A stretch of DNA of 64,000 nt, taken from assembly GCF_902459645.1 (NCBI RefSeq), contig NZ_CABPSK010000001.1, positions 124,001 through 188,000 of the forward strand, read 5' to 3'. The stretch comes from Pandoraea pneumonica (GTDB taxonomy: Bacteria; Pseudomonadota; Gammaproteobacteria; Burkholderiales; Burkholderiaceae). Made by a program: the position numbers and the translations under genes. A model generated the notes under the pieces. It was not told the origin of the DNA. It ran no database searches and saw only the letters and a program-made list of their open reading frames with translations. Position 1 is the stretch's first letter, and the number at the start of each line of letters is the position of its first letter. Shown here piece after piece: positions 10,328-19,659 of this stretch.

Positions 10328-11065
10328 TCAGTGGGGCAGGGCGTCGAGCCAGCGTCCGACCACCGTGGGGGCTGCCTTTGCGAGTCGCGCCTGATGGCGT
10401 TGCGCATCCGCTCGCAATCCCACAGGGTCGATGCCAGCCGCGCCTAGCTCGCACGCATGACCCACGAGCCACGATTCGATGCGCGCGGCATCCGCTTCCA
10501 AGTGGAATTGCAGCCCGAGCGCATGTCGGCCCCGCGAAAACGCCTGATGCGCGCCGACGCTGGTACGTGCCAGATGCTCGGCACCGGCCGGAATATCGAA
10601 TTGATCGCCATGCCAGTGCAGCACGGGCGTATCGCCCAGCGCTGCTAGCGGTGAGGTTTCGCCCGCAGCCGTCAGCGTAATCGGCGCATACCCAATCTCT
10701 TTCACCCCCAGCGAGTACACCTTCGCGCCGAGCGCGCGCGCCATCAACTGCGCACCGAGGCAGATGCCGAGGATCGGCGTCTTCGCGTCGAGACGCGCTT
10801 TCACTAACGCCAGTTCGTCGGCCAAAAACGGGTGGATCGCCTCATCGAATGCGCCGATCGGGCCGCCGAGGACAACCAGCAGATCGGGCGACAGGGCGTC
10901 GAGGCTGCGCAAATCGCTCACCGGCGCATCGACGTACTCGATGGCATAGCCGCGTTCGGCGAAAAACGGCGCAAGGATGCCGAGATCCTCGAAGTGCACG
11001 TGGCGCAGAGCGAGCAGGGTTTTGTTGGGGCGAGGGGCGGAAAGGGACGATTGGGACGAACTCAC
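10328..11065 (-). CDS. Class I glutamine amidotransferase (GMP-synthase-like)
   Basis: A 245-residue stand-alone class I GATase. The nucleophile elbow GICLGAQLMARAL holds the catalytic Cys (about residue 99), and the catalytic His-Glu pair is in LGLQFHLEADA (about 190). An oxyanion-loop-like LGGPIGAFDE motif lies near residue 67. No synthetase domain is present. Such proteins are usually annotated GuaA-like or glutamine amidotransferase, and some hydrolyse gamma-glutamyl compounds; the substrate cannot be told from the sequence. It is flanked by hairpins on its downstream side and by the bamD terminator upstream, so it looks monocistronic. Confidence 0.88.
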   Translation of the reverse strand: MSSSQSSLSAPRPNKTLLALRHVHFEDLGILAPFFAERGYAIEYVDAPVSDLRSLDALSPDLLVVLGGPIGAFDEAIHPFLADELALVKARLDAKTPILGICLGAQLMARALGAKVYSLGVKEIGYAPITLTAAGETSPLAALGDTPVLHWHGDQFDIPAGAEHLARTSVGAHQAFSRGRHALGLQFHLEADAARIESWLVGHACELGAAGIDPVGLRADAQRHQARLAKAAPTVVGRWLDALPH

Positions 11066-11116
11066 GCGACAAACTCCTTACGCAATATCCGGTGAAAACC
11101 ACAATGTAAGCGGAAA

Positions 11117-11145
11117 ACAAAAAGCCCTCGCATGCGAGGGCTTTT
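11117..11145 (-). terminator. Rho-independent terminator after bamD
   Basis: A perfect palindrome, AAAGCCCTCGCA / TGCGAGGGCTTT, at 11121-11144. On the minus strand it is followed by TTGTTTT. It lies 49 bases downstream of the bamD stop. Confidence 0.88.
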
Positions 11146-11192
11146 CGATGGTGCGGCAGAACAGCGAGGTTCGATGCCAGATCAGGGGCGAA

Positions 11193-12032
11193 TTAACGCC
11201 AGATCTGCCACCAGGACTTCTTGCCGGTGCCGTCGTCGATACGATGGCCGACCGTCAGATAACCGCTGTTCGGATACGTCTTTTCCATCACGCGGCGGGT
11301 GTCGTCACGCAATTCGGTCATGCCGAGTTTGTCGTACGACTTGATCATGATGCCCAGCGCGTCTTCGAGGGCCGGGGCCTTGTCGAAGTCTTGCAGTGCG
11401 GTCTGGGCGCGGTTCACGGCAGCCAGATACGCGCCACGGCGGTAGTAGTACTCGGCGGCGTGCACTTCGTGGGCAGCCATCGCGTTGACGGCGTAACGCA
11501 TACGCAGGGCAGCGTCGTTCGCGTACTTGCTGGTCGGATAGTGTTCGACCAGATACTTGAAGCTGTCATACGCCGCACGCAGTGCCTTCGGATCGCGCTC
11601 GCTCAGATCTTGACCCGAGAAGCGGCCGAACAGGCCCAAGTCGTCGTTGAAGTTGATCAGACCCTTGAGGTAATAGGCGTAATCGATCGACGGGCTATCC
11701 GGATGCAGACGAATGAAGCGGTCGATGGCGGTAAGCGCCTGAGCCTGCTCGTTGTCTTTGTAATACGAATACGCGGTATTGATCTGCGCTTGCTGGGCAT
11801 GCGGGCCGAACGGATCGCGCCCTTCGAGCAATTCATAGTACTTGGCAGCCTTGGTGTAGTCGCCGCCGTCGAAGGCGTCCTTGGCTTCCGTATATAATTT
11901 GTTCGTCGACCAGCTGGCCGTTTCGTCGACTTTCTCCGGCAGAATGCCGCAGGCGGCCACGCCGCCGACCAGAACTACGGCCAGCGTAAGATGTTTGACA
12001 AGTTTCAGGGCTTGCATGCTCGTTGGCTTCAC
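11193..12032 (-). CDS. bamD: Outer membrane assembly lipoprotein BamD
   Basis: A 279-residue lipoprotein of the BAM complex, which inserts beta-barrel proteins into the outer membrane. The signal peptide ends in the lipobox GGVAACG, so the mature protein starts at the Cys near residue 28. Five TPR-like helical repeats follow (YTEAKDAFDGGDYTKAAKYY; PHAQQAQINTAYSYYKDNE; SIDYAYYLKGLINFND), with the conserved family pattern of a small aromatic-rich helix before each turn. Length is slightly above E. coli BamD (245) because of the tail GKKSWWQIWR. Its start lies only a few bases from the divergent rluD start. Confidence 0.96.
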   Translation of the reverse strand: MKPTSMQALKLVKHLTLAVVLVGGVAACGILPEKVDETASWSTNKLYTEAKDAFDGGDYTKAAKYYELLEGRDPFGPHAQQAQINTAYSYYKDNEQAQALTAIDRFIRLHPDSPSIDYAYYLKGLINFNDDLGLFGRFSGQDLSERDPKALRAAYDSFKYLVEHYPTSKYANDAALRMRYAVNAMAAHEVHAAEYYYRRGAYLAAVNRAQTALQDFDKAPALEDALGIMIKSYDKLGMTELRDDTRRVMEKTYPNSGYLTVGHRIDDGTGKKSWWQIWR

Positions 12033-12038
12033 TTCTCG

Positions 12039-13199
12039 ATGACCCGTTCAATAGTGCCGGATTATAGCGTAACCGCCTCATTTGCCACGGAAAATGCAGA
12101 GGACTCGTCTGACGACGACCTCGATTCGCTTCCCGCGGCTTTCCCCGGTGCTCCCAATCGCACCGACAATTCCGACACGGATTCTACCTCTGCCTTGACG
12201 GGCGCGGCCGAAAGTGCCGAACCGCTCAGGGCCACATTGCCCGATGCCCTCGCTGGCGAACGCCTCGACAAGGCCTTAGCACAGTGTTTTCCTGAATATT
12301 CCCGCAGCCGGTTACAGGCGTGGGTCGAAGACGGGCGCGTGACGCTCGACGGCGTGACAGCCAAAGTTCGCCAGAAGGTGGCCGGAGGCGAGGCGGTGGC
12401 GATCACCCCCGCAGCGCTCCCCGAGCAGCTGGCGTTCGCGCCGGAACCCGTGCCGCTCGACGTCGTATACGAAGATGCCGCGCTGGCCGTCTTCAATAAG
12501 TCCGCAGGGCTCGTGGTGCATCCGGCCGCCGGTAACTGGTCGGGCACGTTGCTCAACGGTTTGCTGCATCGCTACGGACAGGCCGCCGCTGATTTGCCGC
12601 GTGCGGGGATCGTCCATCGCCTAGATAAAGAAACCTCTGGCCTGATGGTAGTGGCGCGTACGTTGATTGCGCAGACCGATTTGGTACGTCAGTTGCAGGC
12701 GCGTACGGTCAAGCGGCATTACGCGGCGCTGGTGTGGGGGCGTCCGCCCTTGCGCACCGTGGTCGATGCACCGATTGGACGCGACCCGCGCGAGCGCACT
12801 CGCATGGCCGTGGTGCACGGACAGGGCGGGAAGCCCGCTCGCACCCGAGTCGTCACCGTGGCCACTGCCGAATGGGAGAATTCGCCGGTCTCGCTGGTGT
12901 TGTGTTCGCTCGATACGGGACGCACGCACCAAATTCGCGTGCATTTGGCCCATCTCGGCCATTCGCTGCTGGGCGATCCGCTTTATAAGCCTCGTCATCG
13001 GCGCCCGGCGCTGCCTGGCGAATTCTCGCGGCAGGCGTTGCATGCATGGCGTTTGGGTTTGATTCACCCGGACGACGGCCGTGCAATGCACTGGCAGGCA
13101 CCGTTGCCCGACGATATGCGTGAACTCATGGCCGCGATTGGCCTCGAATTCGACTTCTCAACCCTTCCCGATTCGCTCGATGACTTCTTCCCTGCCTGA
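12039..13199 (+). CDS. rluD: Ribosomal large subunit pseudouridine synthase RluD
   Basis: A 386-residue pseudouridine synthase of the RluA/RluD family, which modifies 23S rRNA (positions 1911/1915/1917 in E. coli). An N-terminal S4 RNA-binding domain (GERLDKALAQCFPEYSRSRL at about residues 70-90) precedes the catalytic domain. The active-site motif is GIVHRLDKETSGLMVVA (catalytic Asp in HRLDK), with LDTGRTHQIRVHLAHLGH further on. The first 65 residues are acidic and Ser/Asp-rich, longer than in E. coli. The start is uncertain: ATG 12039 is only 6 bases from the bamD start, and GTG 12054 is an alternative. Its last 20 bases overlap pgeF. Confidence 0.93.
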   Translation: MTRSIVPDYSVTASFATENAEDSSDDDLDSLPAAFPGAPNRTDNSDTDSTSALTGAAESAEPLRATLPDALAGERLDKALAQCFPEYSRSRLQAWVEDGRVTLDGVTAKVRQKVAGGEAVAITPAALPEQLAFAPEPVPLDVVYEDAALAVFNKSAGLVVHPAAGNWSGTLLNGLLHRYGQAAADLPRAGIVHRLDKETSGLMVVARTLIAQTDLVRQLQARTVKRHYAALVWGRPPLRTVVDAPIGRDPRERTRMAVVHGQGGKPARTRVVTVATAEWENSPVSLVLCSLDTGRTHQIRVHLAHLGHSLLGDPLYKPRHRRPALPGEFSRQALHAWRLGLIHPDDGRAMHWQAPLPDDMRELMAAIGLEFDFSTLPDSLDDFFPA

Positions 13200-14019
13200 A
13201 CGAAACCATCAGCACGACATCCCCGACGACTGGATCATTCCCGATTGGCCCGCGCCATCGAATGTTCGCGCGGTGTTCACTACGCGCGCGGGTGGGGTGA
13301 GCGAAGGGCCGCAAGCGACCTTCAACTTGGGTTTCAAGGCGGATGACGATCCCGCTGCGGTCACGACGAACCGTGCGTTGCTGGCGGCGCGCACGGGCGT
13401 GCCGTCCGCGTGGGTCGCACAGGTTCACGGCCCCCGAGTGGTCGATTCGCAGGATGCGCTCGACGCCGTTCGCGCTGGCGAGCCGTTACAAGCCGATGCG
13501 AGCGCGACGAATGCCGCTGGGCTGGCGAGTACGGTGATGGTGGCCGACTGCTTACCCGTCTTGTTGTGCGACGCGCAGGGGCAGGCGGTTGCCGCCGCGC
13601 ACGCGGGCTGGCGCGGACTTTGCGTGGGTGTGATCGAACAGGCAGTGCAAGCGCTGCGCGCGCGTCTGCCGCAAACGGCGGGGGCGGGCGAGCGCGCGGA
13701 AGTAATCGCATGGCTCGGGCCGTGTATCGGACCGGCAACGTTCGAAGTCGGACCGGAAGTGCGGGAGGCGTTTTTGGCTGCGGCGACACCCGCAGAGCGC
13801 GATGCGACGCTGGCGGCGTTCGTCGCACATGGCGATCCGGAGGCAGGGAAGTCGCTGGCGGACCTGTGCGCGTTAGCGCGCCTGCGGCTTGCGCGCGAGG
13901 GCGTGACGAGTGTCTCCGGCGGGCAGTGGTGTACGGTTAGCGATGCGTCGCGCTTCTATTCGTATCGCCGTGATCGGACGACGGGACGGATGGCGGCGCT
14001 GGTGTGGCGGGTGGCGTAA
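13180..14019 (+). CDS. pgeF: Peptidoglycan editing factor PgeF (laccase-domain protein)
   Basis: A 279-residue DUF152/YfiH family protein. E. coli YfiH (PgeF) removes wrongly incorporated amino acids from peptidoglycan precursors; the family was earlier described as multicopper polyphenol oxidase. Metal-site residues are visible: His in AQVHGPRVVD, Cys in ADCLPVLLCD, and His in AAHAGWRGL (about residues 80, 125 and 143). The N-terminal FTTRAGGVSEGP motif is typical. ATG 13180 lies inside the last codons of rluD, giving a 20-base overlap that suggests translational coupling, an arrangement often seen for rluD-yfiH. The 3' end overlaps the opposite-strand gene by 83 bases. Confidence 0.92.
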   Translation: MTSSLPERNHQHDIPDDWIIPDWPAPSNVRAVFTTRAGGVSEGPQATFNLGFKADDDPAAVTTNRALLAARTGVPSAWVAQVHGPRVVDSQDALDAVRAGEPLQADASATNAAGLASTVMVADCLPVLLCDAQGQAVAAAHAGWRGLCVGVIEQAVQALRARLPQTAGAGERAEVIAWLGPCIGPATFEVGPEVREAFLAAATPAERDATLAAFVAHGDPEAGKSLADLCALARLRLAREGVTSVSGGQWCTVSDASRFYSYRRDRTTGRMAALVWRVA

Positions 14020-14410
14020 TCGACGGCGCGGTGAATGACGCTGTTAATGACGCCGTTGTGACGGTGGCGCCGGGTGTGGCGTAATCCGCATCTTGGGTAC
14101 TCGGGCGAGTCTCATCAAGATCGATGCCGCCGGACGCAGTGCTATCGAGACTGTTGAGACTGGCGAGACGTTCTAGATGCTGCCGTCTGGCCCGTCGGAT
14201 GCGTCCCCCAGCGATATAAAGCCAAAGCAGGGCAGGCGCGACACCGCCGCCGAGAAAGATGAACAGGCCGAGCCAGACCGAAGGGGCCGTGATCGCGACC
14301 ATCGCGAGAACATAGAGCCAGCCGAGAACGATGATCAGCATCGGGACAAACGCGCATTTAAAAATGGTCGGGGCGACGGGAGAATTCCGTAGGACGTACA
14401 CCGCAAACAT
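13937..14410 (-). CDS. Small membrane protein of unknown function
   Basis: A 157-residue protein with two clear hydrophobic helices (FVPMLIIVLGWLYVLAMVAI and VWLGLFIFLGGGVAPALLWL, about residues 20-68). A basic stretch (GGRIRRARRQHLERL) and a long Ser/Thr/Pro-rich, probably disordered tail follow. ATG 14410 is preferred because the membrane region follows soon after; an upstream frame to 14524 is rich in Arg/Ala and looks non-coding. It diverges from phaC and its 3' end overlaps pgeF. No known family was recognised. Existence is likely but not certain. Confidence 0.65.
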   Translation of the reverse strand: MFAVYVLRNSPVAPTIFKCAFVPMLIIVLGWLYVLAMVAITAPSVWLGLFIFLGGGVAPALLWLYIAGGRIRRARRQHLERLASLNSLDSTASGGIDLDETRPSTQDADYATPGATVTTASLTASFTAPSITPPATPAPPSVPSSDHGDTNRSATHR

Positions 14411-14534
14411 TGACACGCCTGCGCTCGCACGCAAGAATGCTTTACAGGCGGGGCGCAACGCTCGCGAGGCGTAGCACGCCGCCGCGTTTCGGGCACTGGC
14501 CCGTGGACGCAACGGACGTGACACTCAGGCTATC

Positions 14535-16370
14535 ATGAATCGCGCCAGTGCCAACTTCGATCCGGCTTCGTTTGCCGCCTCGTTTGCTCAGCAGTTTCCC
14601 TCCGCTTCGCTCTCCGCTCAGGACATGTCGCAGTGGTTCAGTGCCGCCCAACAACTGTTCGGCGCACTGCCAGGCGCTGCGGGCGCCAACGGCGCAGCGA
14701 ATCCCGCCAATCCTTTCTCACATCTCTTCGAACTGTTCGGCAAGTCGGGCAATTTGCCGCAGCCGACGCCGTTGCATGTCGATCCTGCGCGTCTGAATGC
14801 CCTTCAGACGGAGTACGCGCGCGAATTCGCCGAGCTTGTCGCGAGTTTTAACCAACCCGGGCTCGATAACGCGCCGCCGCTGGGTGACCGGCGTTTTGCG
14901 GGCGACGGCTGGCGAAATCCGTTCTACGCGCTGCCCGCTGCGCTCTATCTGCTCAACGGCCGGTTTCTGATGCGCATGGCCGAGTTGGTTGACGCCGACG
15001 TGAAGACGCGCGAGCGCATTCGCTTCGCCGTCGAACAGTGGGTGGCCGCGAGCTCGCCCGCGAACTTCATTGCGACCAACCCGGACGCACAGCAACGTCT
15101 GGTGCAGACGCACGGCGACAGCCTGCTCGCTGGCATGCAGCACCTGCTCGTCGATATGGGTAAGGGCAAAGTGTCGCAGACGGATGAGGCCGCCTTCGAA
15201 GTGGGCCGCAACGTTGCCACGACGGAAGGGGCAGTCGTTTTCGAGAACGACCTCATTCAGCTCATTCAGTACAAGCCGCTCACCCCGACGGTGCATCAGC
15301 GCCCGTTGCTGGTGGTGCCGCCTTGTATCAACAAGTACTACATCCTCGATCTACAACCCGAGAACTCGCTCGTACGCTATGCCGTGGAGCAAGGGCACAC
15401 GGTGTTTGTGGTGTCGTGGCGAAACCCCGATGCGTCGCTTGCACACAAGACGTGGGACGACTACGTGGGCGAAGGGCCGATTGCAGCGATCGATGTCGTG
15501 CGTGAAATCTCGGGCCAACCGCAGATCAATGCGCTCGGTTTTTGCGTCGGCGGCACGTTGCTCGCTGCGGCGCTCGCGGTGTACGCGGCGAAGGGCCAAA
15601 ACGGCCGCAAGTCACCGGTGGCGAGTGTGACGTTGCTGACAACGCTCTTGGATTTTTCCGATACTGGCGTGCTCGACGTGTTCGTCGACGAGCCGCATGT
15701 GCAGTTCCGCGAGCAAACGATCGGCGGTGCGCTTGGACAGCCACCGGGGTTGATGCGCGGTGTCGAGCTGGCCAACACGTTCTCGTTCTTGCGTCCGAAC
15801 GATTTGGTCTGGAATTACGTGGTCGACAGCTATTTGAAGGGCAACGCACCGCAGCCGTTCGACCTGCTGTACTGGAACGGCGACGGCACCAACCTGCCAG
15901 GCCCGATGTTCTGCTGGTACCTGCGTCATCTTTATTTGCAGAACGAATTGAAGCAGCCCGGCGTGGTGCAGACCTGTGGCGTGCCAGTCGATCTGGGAAC
16001 GATCGATGCCCCGGCCTATGTGTTCGGATCTCGAGAAGATCACATCGTGCCGTGGACGTCGGCGTTCCGTTCGCTGCCGTTGCTGGGTGGCGAGCGCCGC
16101 TTCGTGCTGGGCGCGTCGGGTCACATCGCTGGCGTGGTCAACCCGCCCGTGAAAAAGAAGCGTAGTTATTGGCGTAATGACGACGTGGGCGTCGCGTCGG
16201 AAGACTGGCTCGCGGGTGCCACGGAGCATCCGGGGAGCTGGTGGACGGACTGGAGCGATTGGCTTGCCGGCTACGCCGGAAAACGCGTCAAAGCGCCAAA
16301 GGCGTATGGTAATGTTGCTTATGCCCCCATCGAACCGGCGCCCGGCCGCTACGTAAAGGCGAAAGCCTGA
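14535..16370 (+). CDS. phaC: Class I poly(3-hydroxyalkanoate) synthase PhaC
   Basis: A 611-residue PHA polymerase, which joins 3-hydroxyacyl-CoA units into polyhydroxybutyrate on granules. The lipase-like box [10 protein letters not shown] holds the catalytic Cys (about residue 338). The catalytic Asp and His lie in [11 protein letters not shown] and [10 protein letters not shown] (about residues 497 and 527). The PhaC N-terminal domain precedes the alpha/beta hydrolase core. Length and single-subunit layout fit class I enzymes such as that of Cupriavidus (589). It heads the phaC-phaA-phaB-phaR cluster, 62 bases before phaA. Confidence 0.97.
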   Translation: MNRASANFDPASFAASFAQQFPSASLSAQDMSQWFSAAQQLFGALPGAAGANGAANPANPFSHLFELFGKSGNLPQPTPLHVDPARLNALQTEYAREFAELVASFNQPGLDNAPPLGDRRFAGDGWRNPFYALPAALYLLNGRFLMRMAELVDADVKTRERIRFAVEQWVAASSPANFIATNPDAQQRLVQTHGDSLLAGMQHLLVDMGKGKVSQTDEAAFEVGRNVATTEGAVVFENDLIQLIQYKPLTPTVHQRPLLVVPPCINKYYILDLQPENSLVRYAVEQGHTVFVVSWRNPDASLAHKTWDDYVGEGPIAAIDVVREISGQPQINALGFCVGGTLLAAALAVYAAKGQNGRKSPVASVTLLTTLLDFSDTGVLDVFVDEPHVQFREQTIGGALGQPPGLMRGVELANTFSFLRPNDLVWNYVVDSYLKGNAPQPFDLLYWNGDGTNLPGPMFCWYLRHLYLQNELKQPGVVQTCGVPVDLGTIDAPAYVFGSREDHIVPWTSAFRSLPLLGGERRFVLGASGHIAGVVNPPVKKKRSYWRNDDVGVASEDWLAGATEHPGSWWTDWSDWLAGYAGKRVKAPKAYGNVAYAPIEPAPGRYVKAKA

Positions 16371-16432
16371 GCAGAAGCGGCGTAGCAGGGCAGCCCTTTG
16401 GTTCGACTTATTTTGAAAACGAGGAAAGAGAC

Positions 16433-17614
16433 ATGACGGATATCGTGATTGTGTCGGCTGCGCGTACCGCAGTCGGTAAATTTGGTGGTTCGCTCGCCAA
16501 GGTAGCTGCGCCGGATCTGGGCGCGATCGTGATCGACGAGGTCCTCAAGCGCGCCAAACTCAAGGGCGACGATGTCAGCGAAGTGATCATGGGTCAGGTG
16601 CTGACGGCCGGTTCGGGGCAGAACGTTGCACGTCAGGCTGCGATCAAGGCGGGTCTGCCGACGATGGTGCCGGCGATGACGATCAACAAGGTGTGCGGCT
16701 CGGGCCTGAAGGCTGTGATGCTGGCGGCCAACGCGATTGCTGCGGGCGATGCCGACATCGTGGTCGCTGGCGGTCAGGAGAACATGAGCGCCGCACCGCA
16801 CGTGCTGCCGGGCTCGCGTGATGGTTTCCGCATGGGCGATGCGAAGCTCATCGACACCATGATCGTCGACGGTCTGTGGGATGTGTACAACCAGTACCAC
16901 ATGGGTATCACCGCCGAGAACGTCGCGAAAGAGTACGGCATTACGCGCGAAATGCAGGATGCGTTCGCAGCGGCTTCGCAAAACAAGGCTGAGGCCGCAC
17001 AAAAGGCCGGTCGCTTCGATGCGGAAATCGTGCCGGTCTCCATTCCCCAGCGCAAGGGTGATCCGCTGCTGTTCAACACCGACGAATTCGTGCGTCATGG
17101 CGTGACCGCCGAATCGCTCGCAGGCCTCAAGCCCGCGTTTGCGAAAGACGGCACGGTGACCGCGGCCAACGCCTCGGGTCTGAACGACGGCGCCGCAGCG
17201 GTGGTGGTGATGTCGGCCAAGCGCGCCGAGCAACTGGGCCTCCAGCCGCTCGCGCGCATCAAGGCCTATGCGAATGCAGGCGTCGACCCGTCGGTGATGG
17301 GTATCGGTCCGGTGCCGGCGTCGCAGCGTTGCCTCGCACGCGCGGGCTGGGACGTGAAGGACCTTGATCTGATGGAAATCAACGAGGCGTTCGCTGCGCA
17401 GGCACTGGCAGTGAACAAGCAGATGGGCTGGGACACCTCGAAGATCAACGTGAACGGTGGCGCCATTGCCATCGGCCACCCGATCGGCGCATCGGGCTGC
17501 CGTATTCTGGTCACGCTGTTGCACGAAATGGCGCGTCGTGACGCGCGTCGCGGTCTGGCCTCGCTGTGTATCGGCGGCGGCATGGGCGTGGCGCTGGCGC
17601 TCGAGCGCGTGTAA
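16433..17614 (+). CDS. phaA: Acetyl-CoA acetyltransferase (beta-ketothiolase) PhaA
   Basis: A 393-residue thiolase that condenses two acetyl-CoA to acetoacetyl-CoA, the first step of polyhydroxybutyrate synthesis. The nucleophilic Cys is in [11 protein letters not shown] (about residue 88). The catalytic His is in [14 protein letters not shown] (about 348) and the second Cys in LCIGGGMG (about 378). A strong ribosome binding site (GAGGAAAGAGAC) precedes ATG 16433. It sits between phaC and phaB. Confidence 0.96.
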   Translation: MTDIVIVSAARTAVGKFGGSLAKVAAPDLGAIVIDEVLKRAKLKGDDVSEVIMGQVLTAGSGQNVARQAAIKAGLPTMVPAMTINKVCGSGLKAVMLAANAIAAGDADIVVAGGQENMSAAPHVLPGSRDGFRMGDAKLIDTMIVDGLWDVYNQYHMGITAENVAKEYGITREMQDAFAAASQNKAEAAQKAGRFDAEIVPVSIPQRKGDPLLFNTDEFVRHGVTAESLAGLKPAFAKDGTVTAANASGLNDGAAAVVVMSAKRAEQLGLQPLARIKAYANAGVDPSVMGIGPVPASQRCLARAGWDVKDLDLMEINEAFAAQALAVNKQMGWDTSKINVNGGAIAIGHPIGASGCRILVTLLHEMARRDARRGLASLCIGGGMGVALALERV

Positions 17615-17836
17615 TGGTCTTGCAGCGAGTGTGGCAACGCACTCGCTGCTTGCTGTAGTAGAGCGGTAACCCACAACGAATCAAACCGGCGACGCCCGTG
17701 CGTGCAACGCGCGTGGGCTTGTTACCGGAGGCAGTCAGGAGACGGAAGGTTCGCGTGGGAACGCGCGGCCTGCGCGTCGGTCAATTGGCAGTCGCAACAG
17801 GCGGCAGATTTGCCGTTATTTAGGGGGAAGCGTTCC

Positions 17837-18577
17837 ATGACTCAACGCATTGCATACGTGACGGGCGGGATGGGCGGTATCGGTACGTCCATTTGCCAGC
17901 GGCTGTACAAAGACGGCTTCAAGGTCGTGGCGGGCTGTGGTCCGAATTCGCCGCGCCGCGTGAAGTGGCTGGAAGATCAAAAGGCGCTGGGTTTCGATTT
18001 CGTCGCTTCCGAAGGTAACGTCGGTGATTGGGATTCGACCAAGGCTGCATTCGACAAGGTGAAGGCAGAAGTGGGCGAGATCGAGGTGCTGGTGAACAAC
18101 GCCGGTATCACGCGCGACGTCGTGTTCCGCAAGATGACGCACGAGGACTGGGACGCCGTGATCGCGACCAACCTCACGAGCTTGTTCAACGTCACCAAGC
18201 AGGTGATCGAGGGCATGTGCGAGCGTGGCTGGGGCCGCATCATCAACATCTCGTCGGTGAACGGTCAGAAGGGGCAGTTCGGTCAGACGAACTACTCGAC
18301 GGCGAAGGCCGGGATTCACGGCTTCACGATGGCGCTGGCGCAAGAAGTGGCGACCAAGGGCGTGACCGTGAACACGGTATCGCCGGGCTATATCGGGACG
18401 GACATGGTGCGCTCGATCCGTCAGGACGTGCTCGACAAGATCGTGGCGACCATTCCGGTCAAGCGTCTTGGCGAGCCGAGCGAAATCGGCTCGATCGTTG
18501 CCTGGCTCGCCTCGGAAGAGTCGGGGTTTTCCACGGGAGCGGACTTCTCGCTCAACGGCGGCCTGCACATGGGCTAA
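17837..18577 (+). CDS. phaB: Acetoacetyl-CoA reductase PhaB
   Basis: A 246-residue NADPH-dependent short-chain dehydrogenase that reduces acetoacetyl-CoA to (R)-3-hydroxybutyryl-CoA for PhaC. The N-terminal cofactor motif is VTGGMGGIGTSICQRL, NNAGITRD follows at about residue 88, and the catalytic Ser and Tyr-Lys lie in NISSVNGQKGQFGQTNYSTAKAG read in two parts (about residues 138-157). ATG 17837 has GGGGGAAG eight bases upstream. The 222-base gap after phaA contains no gene. Confidence 0.96.
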   Translation: MTQRIAYVTGGMGGIGTSICQRLYKDGFKVVAGCGPNSPRRVKWLEDQKALGFDFVASEGNVGDWDSTKAAFDKVKAEVGEIEVLVNNAGITRDVVFRKMTHEDWDAVIATNLTSLFNVTKQVIEGMCERGWGRIINISSVNGQKGQFGQTNYSTAKAGIHGFTMALAQEVATKGVTVNTVSPGYIGTDMVRSIRQDVLDKIVATIPVKRLGEPSEIGSIVAWLASEESGFSTGADFSLNGGLHMG

Positions 18578-18652
18578 GCGGTGGCAGGGCGGAGGCGCAC
18601 AAGCGCAGGGGGCGAACCACGGGTCGCCACCATTCCGCCGCGGGTTAGGGCT

Positions 18653-18681
18653 TTGCCGCATAGCAGCAAACGCCCTAAAAT
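18653..18681 (+). promoter_or_regulatory. Promoter of phaR with an overlapping dyad
   Basis: TTGCCG (18653-18658), a 17-base spacer and TAAAAT (18676-18681) form a good sigma-70 promoter 68 bases before phaR. A dyad overlaps the -35 box: TTGCCGC, ATA, GCAGCAA at 18653-18669, with one mismatch between arms. PhaR proteins are known to bind TTGC/GCAA-containing dyads and repress their own genes, so this may be an autoregulatory operator (inference). Confidence 0.65.
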
Positions 18682-18698
18682 CGATAATATGTGACTAA

Positions 18699-18717
18699 CC
18701 CCGACCGTCGGTCGGGG
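18699..18717 (+). other. Leader hairpin of phaR
   Basis: CCCCGACC (18699-18706), loop GTC, GGTCGGGG (18710-18717), between the promoter and the phaR ribosome binding site. No T tract. It may stabilise the mRNA or modulate translation. Confidence 0.45.
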
Positions 18718-18748
18718 AAGTCCTTCATAAAAGCAGGAAACCCACCGC

Positions 18749-19363
18749 ATGACCGCGAGCAAGAAGACTGACGAGCGCCTGATCAAAAAGTATCCGAATC
18801 GGCGTTTGTACGATACCCAGACCAGTACGTACATCACCCTTGCCGATGTGAAGCAGTTGGTGCTCGAGACCGAGGAGTTCAAGGTCGTCGACGCCAAGAC
18901 GGGCGAGGACCTGACCCGCAGCATTCTGCTGCAAATCATTCTGGAAGAAGAGACCGGCGGTGTGCCGATGTTCTCGAGCGCCATGCTGTCCCAGATCATC
19001 CGCTTTTACGGCCACGCGCTGCAAGGGATGATGGGCACCTACCTCGAGAAGAATATCCAGACGTTCATCGAGATTCAGAACAAGCTGGCCGATCAGTCGA
19101 AGGGCATCTACGAAGGCGCAGCCTTCAATCCGGACGTCTGGGCGCAATTCATGAACATGCAGGCGCCGATGATGCAGGGCATGATGACCAACTACATCGA
19201 GCAGTCGAAGAACCTGTTTGTGCAGATGCAGGAGCAAATGCAGAGCCAGGCCAAGAACATGTTCAGCACGTTCCCGTTCCCGGGGGCGCCTGGAGCACCG
19301 GGCATGCCAGGGATGCCGGGTATGCCTGGAACGCCGAGCAAAGATCCCAACAAGAAGCCCTGA
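18749..19363 (+). CDS. phaR: Polyhydroxyalkanoate synthesis repressor PhaR
   Basis: A 204-residue PHA regulator that binds both DNA and nascent PHA granules and represses phasin genes until polymer forms. The N-terminal PHB_acc_N domain shows IKKYPNRRLYDTQTSTYITL at residues 11-30. Two PHB_acc repeats follow (ILLQIILEEE and MFSSAMLSQIIRFYGHALQG). The middle is Met/Gln-rich and amphipathic. The C-terminus is a short collagen-like run of Gly-X-Pro units (PGAPGAPGMPGMPGMPGTP). It has its own promoter downstream of phaB. Confidence 0.96.
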   Translation: MTASKKTDERLIKKYPNRRLYDTQTSTYITLADVKQLVLETEEFKVVDAKTGEDLTRSILLQIILEEETGGVPMFSSAMLSQIIRFYGHALQGMMGTYLEKNIQTFIEIQNKLADQSKGIYEGAAFNPDVWAQFMNMQAPMMQGMMTNYIEQSKNLFVQMQEQMQSQAKNMFSTFPFPGAPGAPGMPGMPGMPGTPSKDPNKKP

Positions 19364-19659
19364 CGTGGCTTGGCGCGCGTTTTACGCGTCGTTGGTGAGT
19401 GGTTAGTACGTGTGGTTGGTGCGCGAACGATGCGCACAGGTATGACGTTGCGGTGTGGCACGGGGCGCACACCGCAACGATAGTTGGAACGCACAACGGG
19501 CGAACAAGGTAAAATGCGCGGTTCTTCGCTGCGGGTTTGTCCGTGGCGCGAGTATCGGCAGGCGGGCAGGGCTCCCACGACGGCGAAATCGCCTCGTTGG
19601 TGCCACCGCACTCGCTGTCCGATCGTTACACCGTATTCACTAGATCAGGATTTCGCCCC
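19364..19659. other. Intergenic region between phaR and rimO
   Basis: No credible gene. An open frame in phase with rimO extends upstream to 19537 but lacks rimO homology and a ribosome binding site, so I treat it as leader. No clear terminator or promoter identified. Confidence 0.4.
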
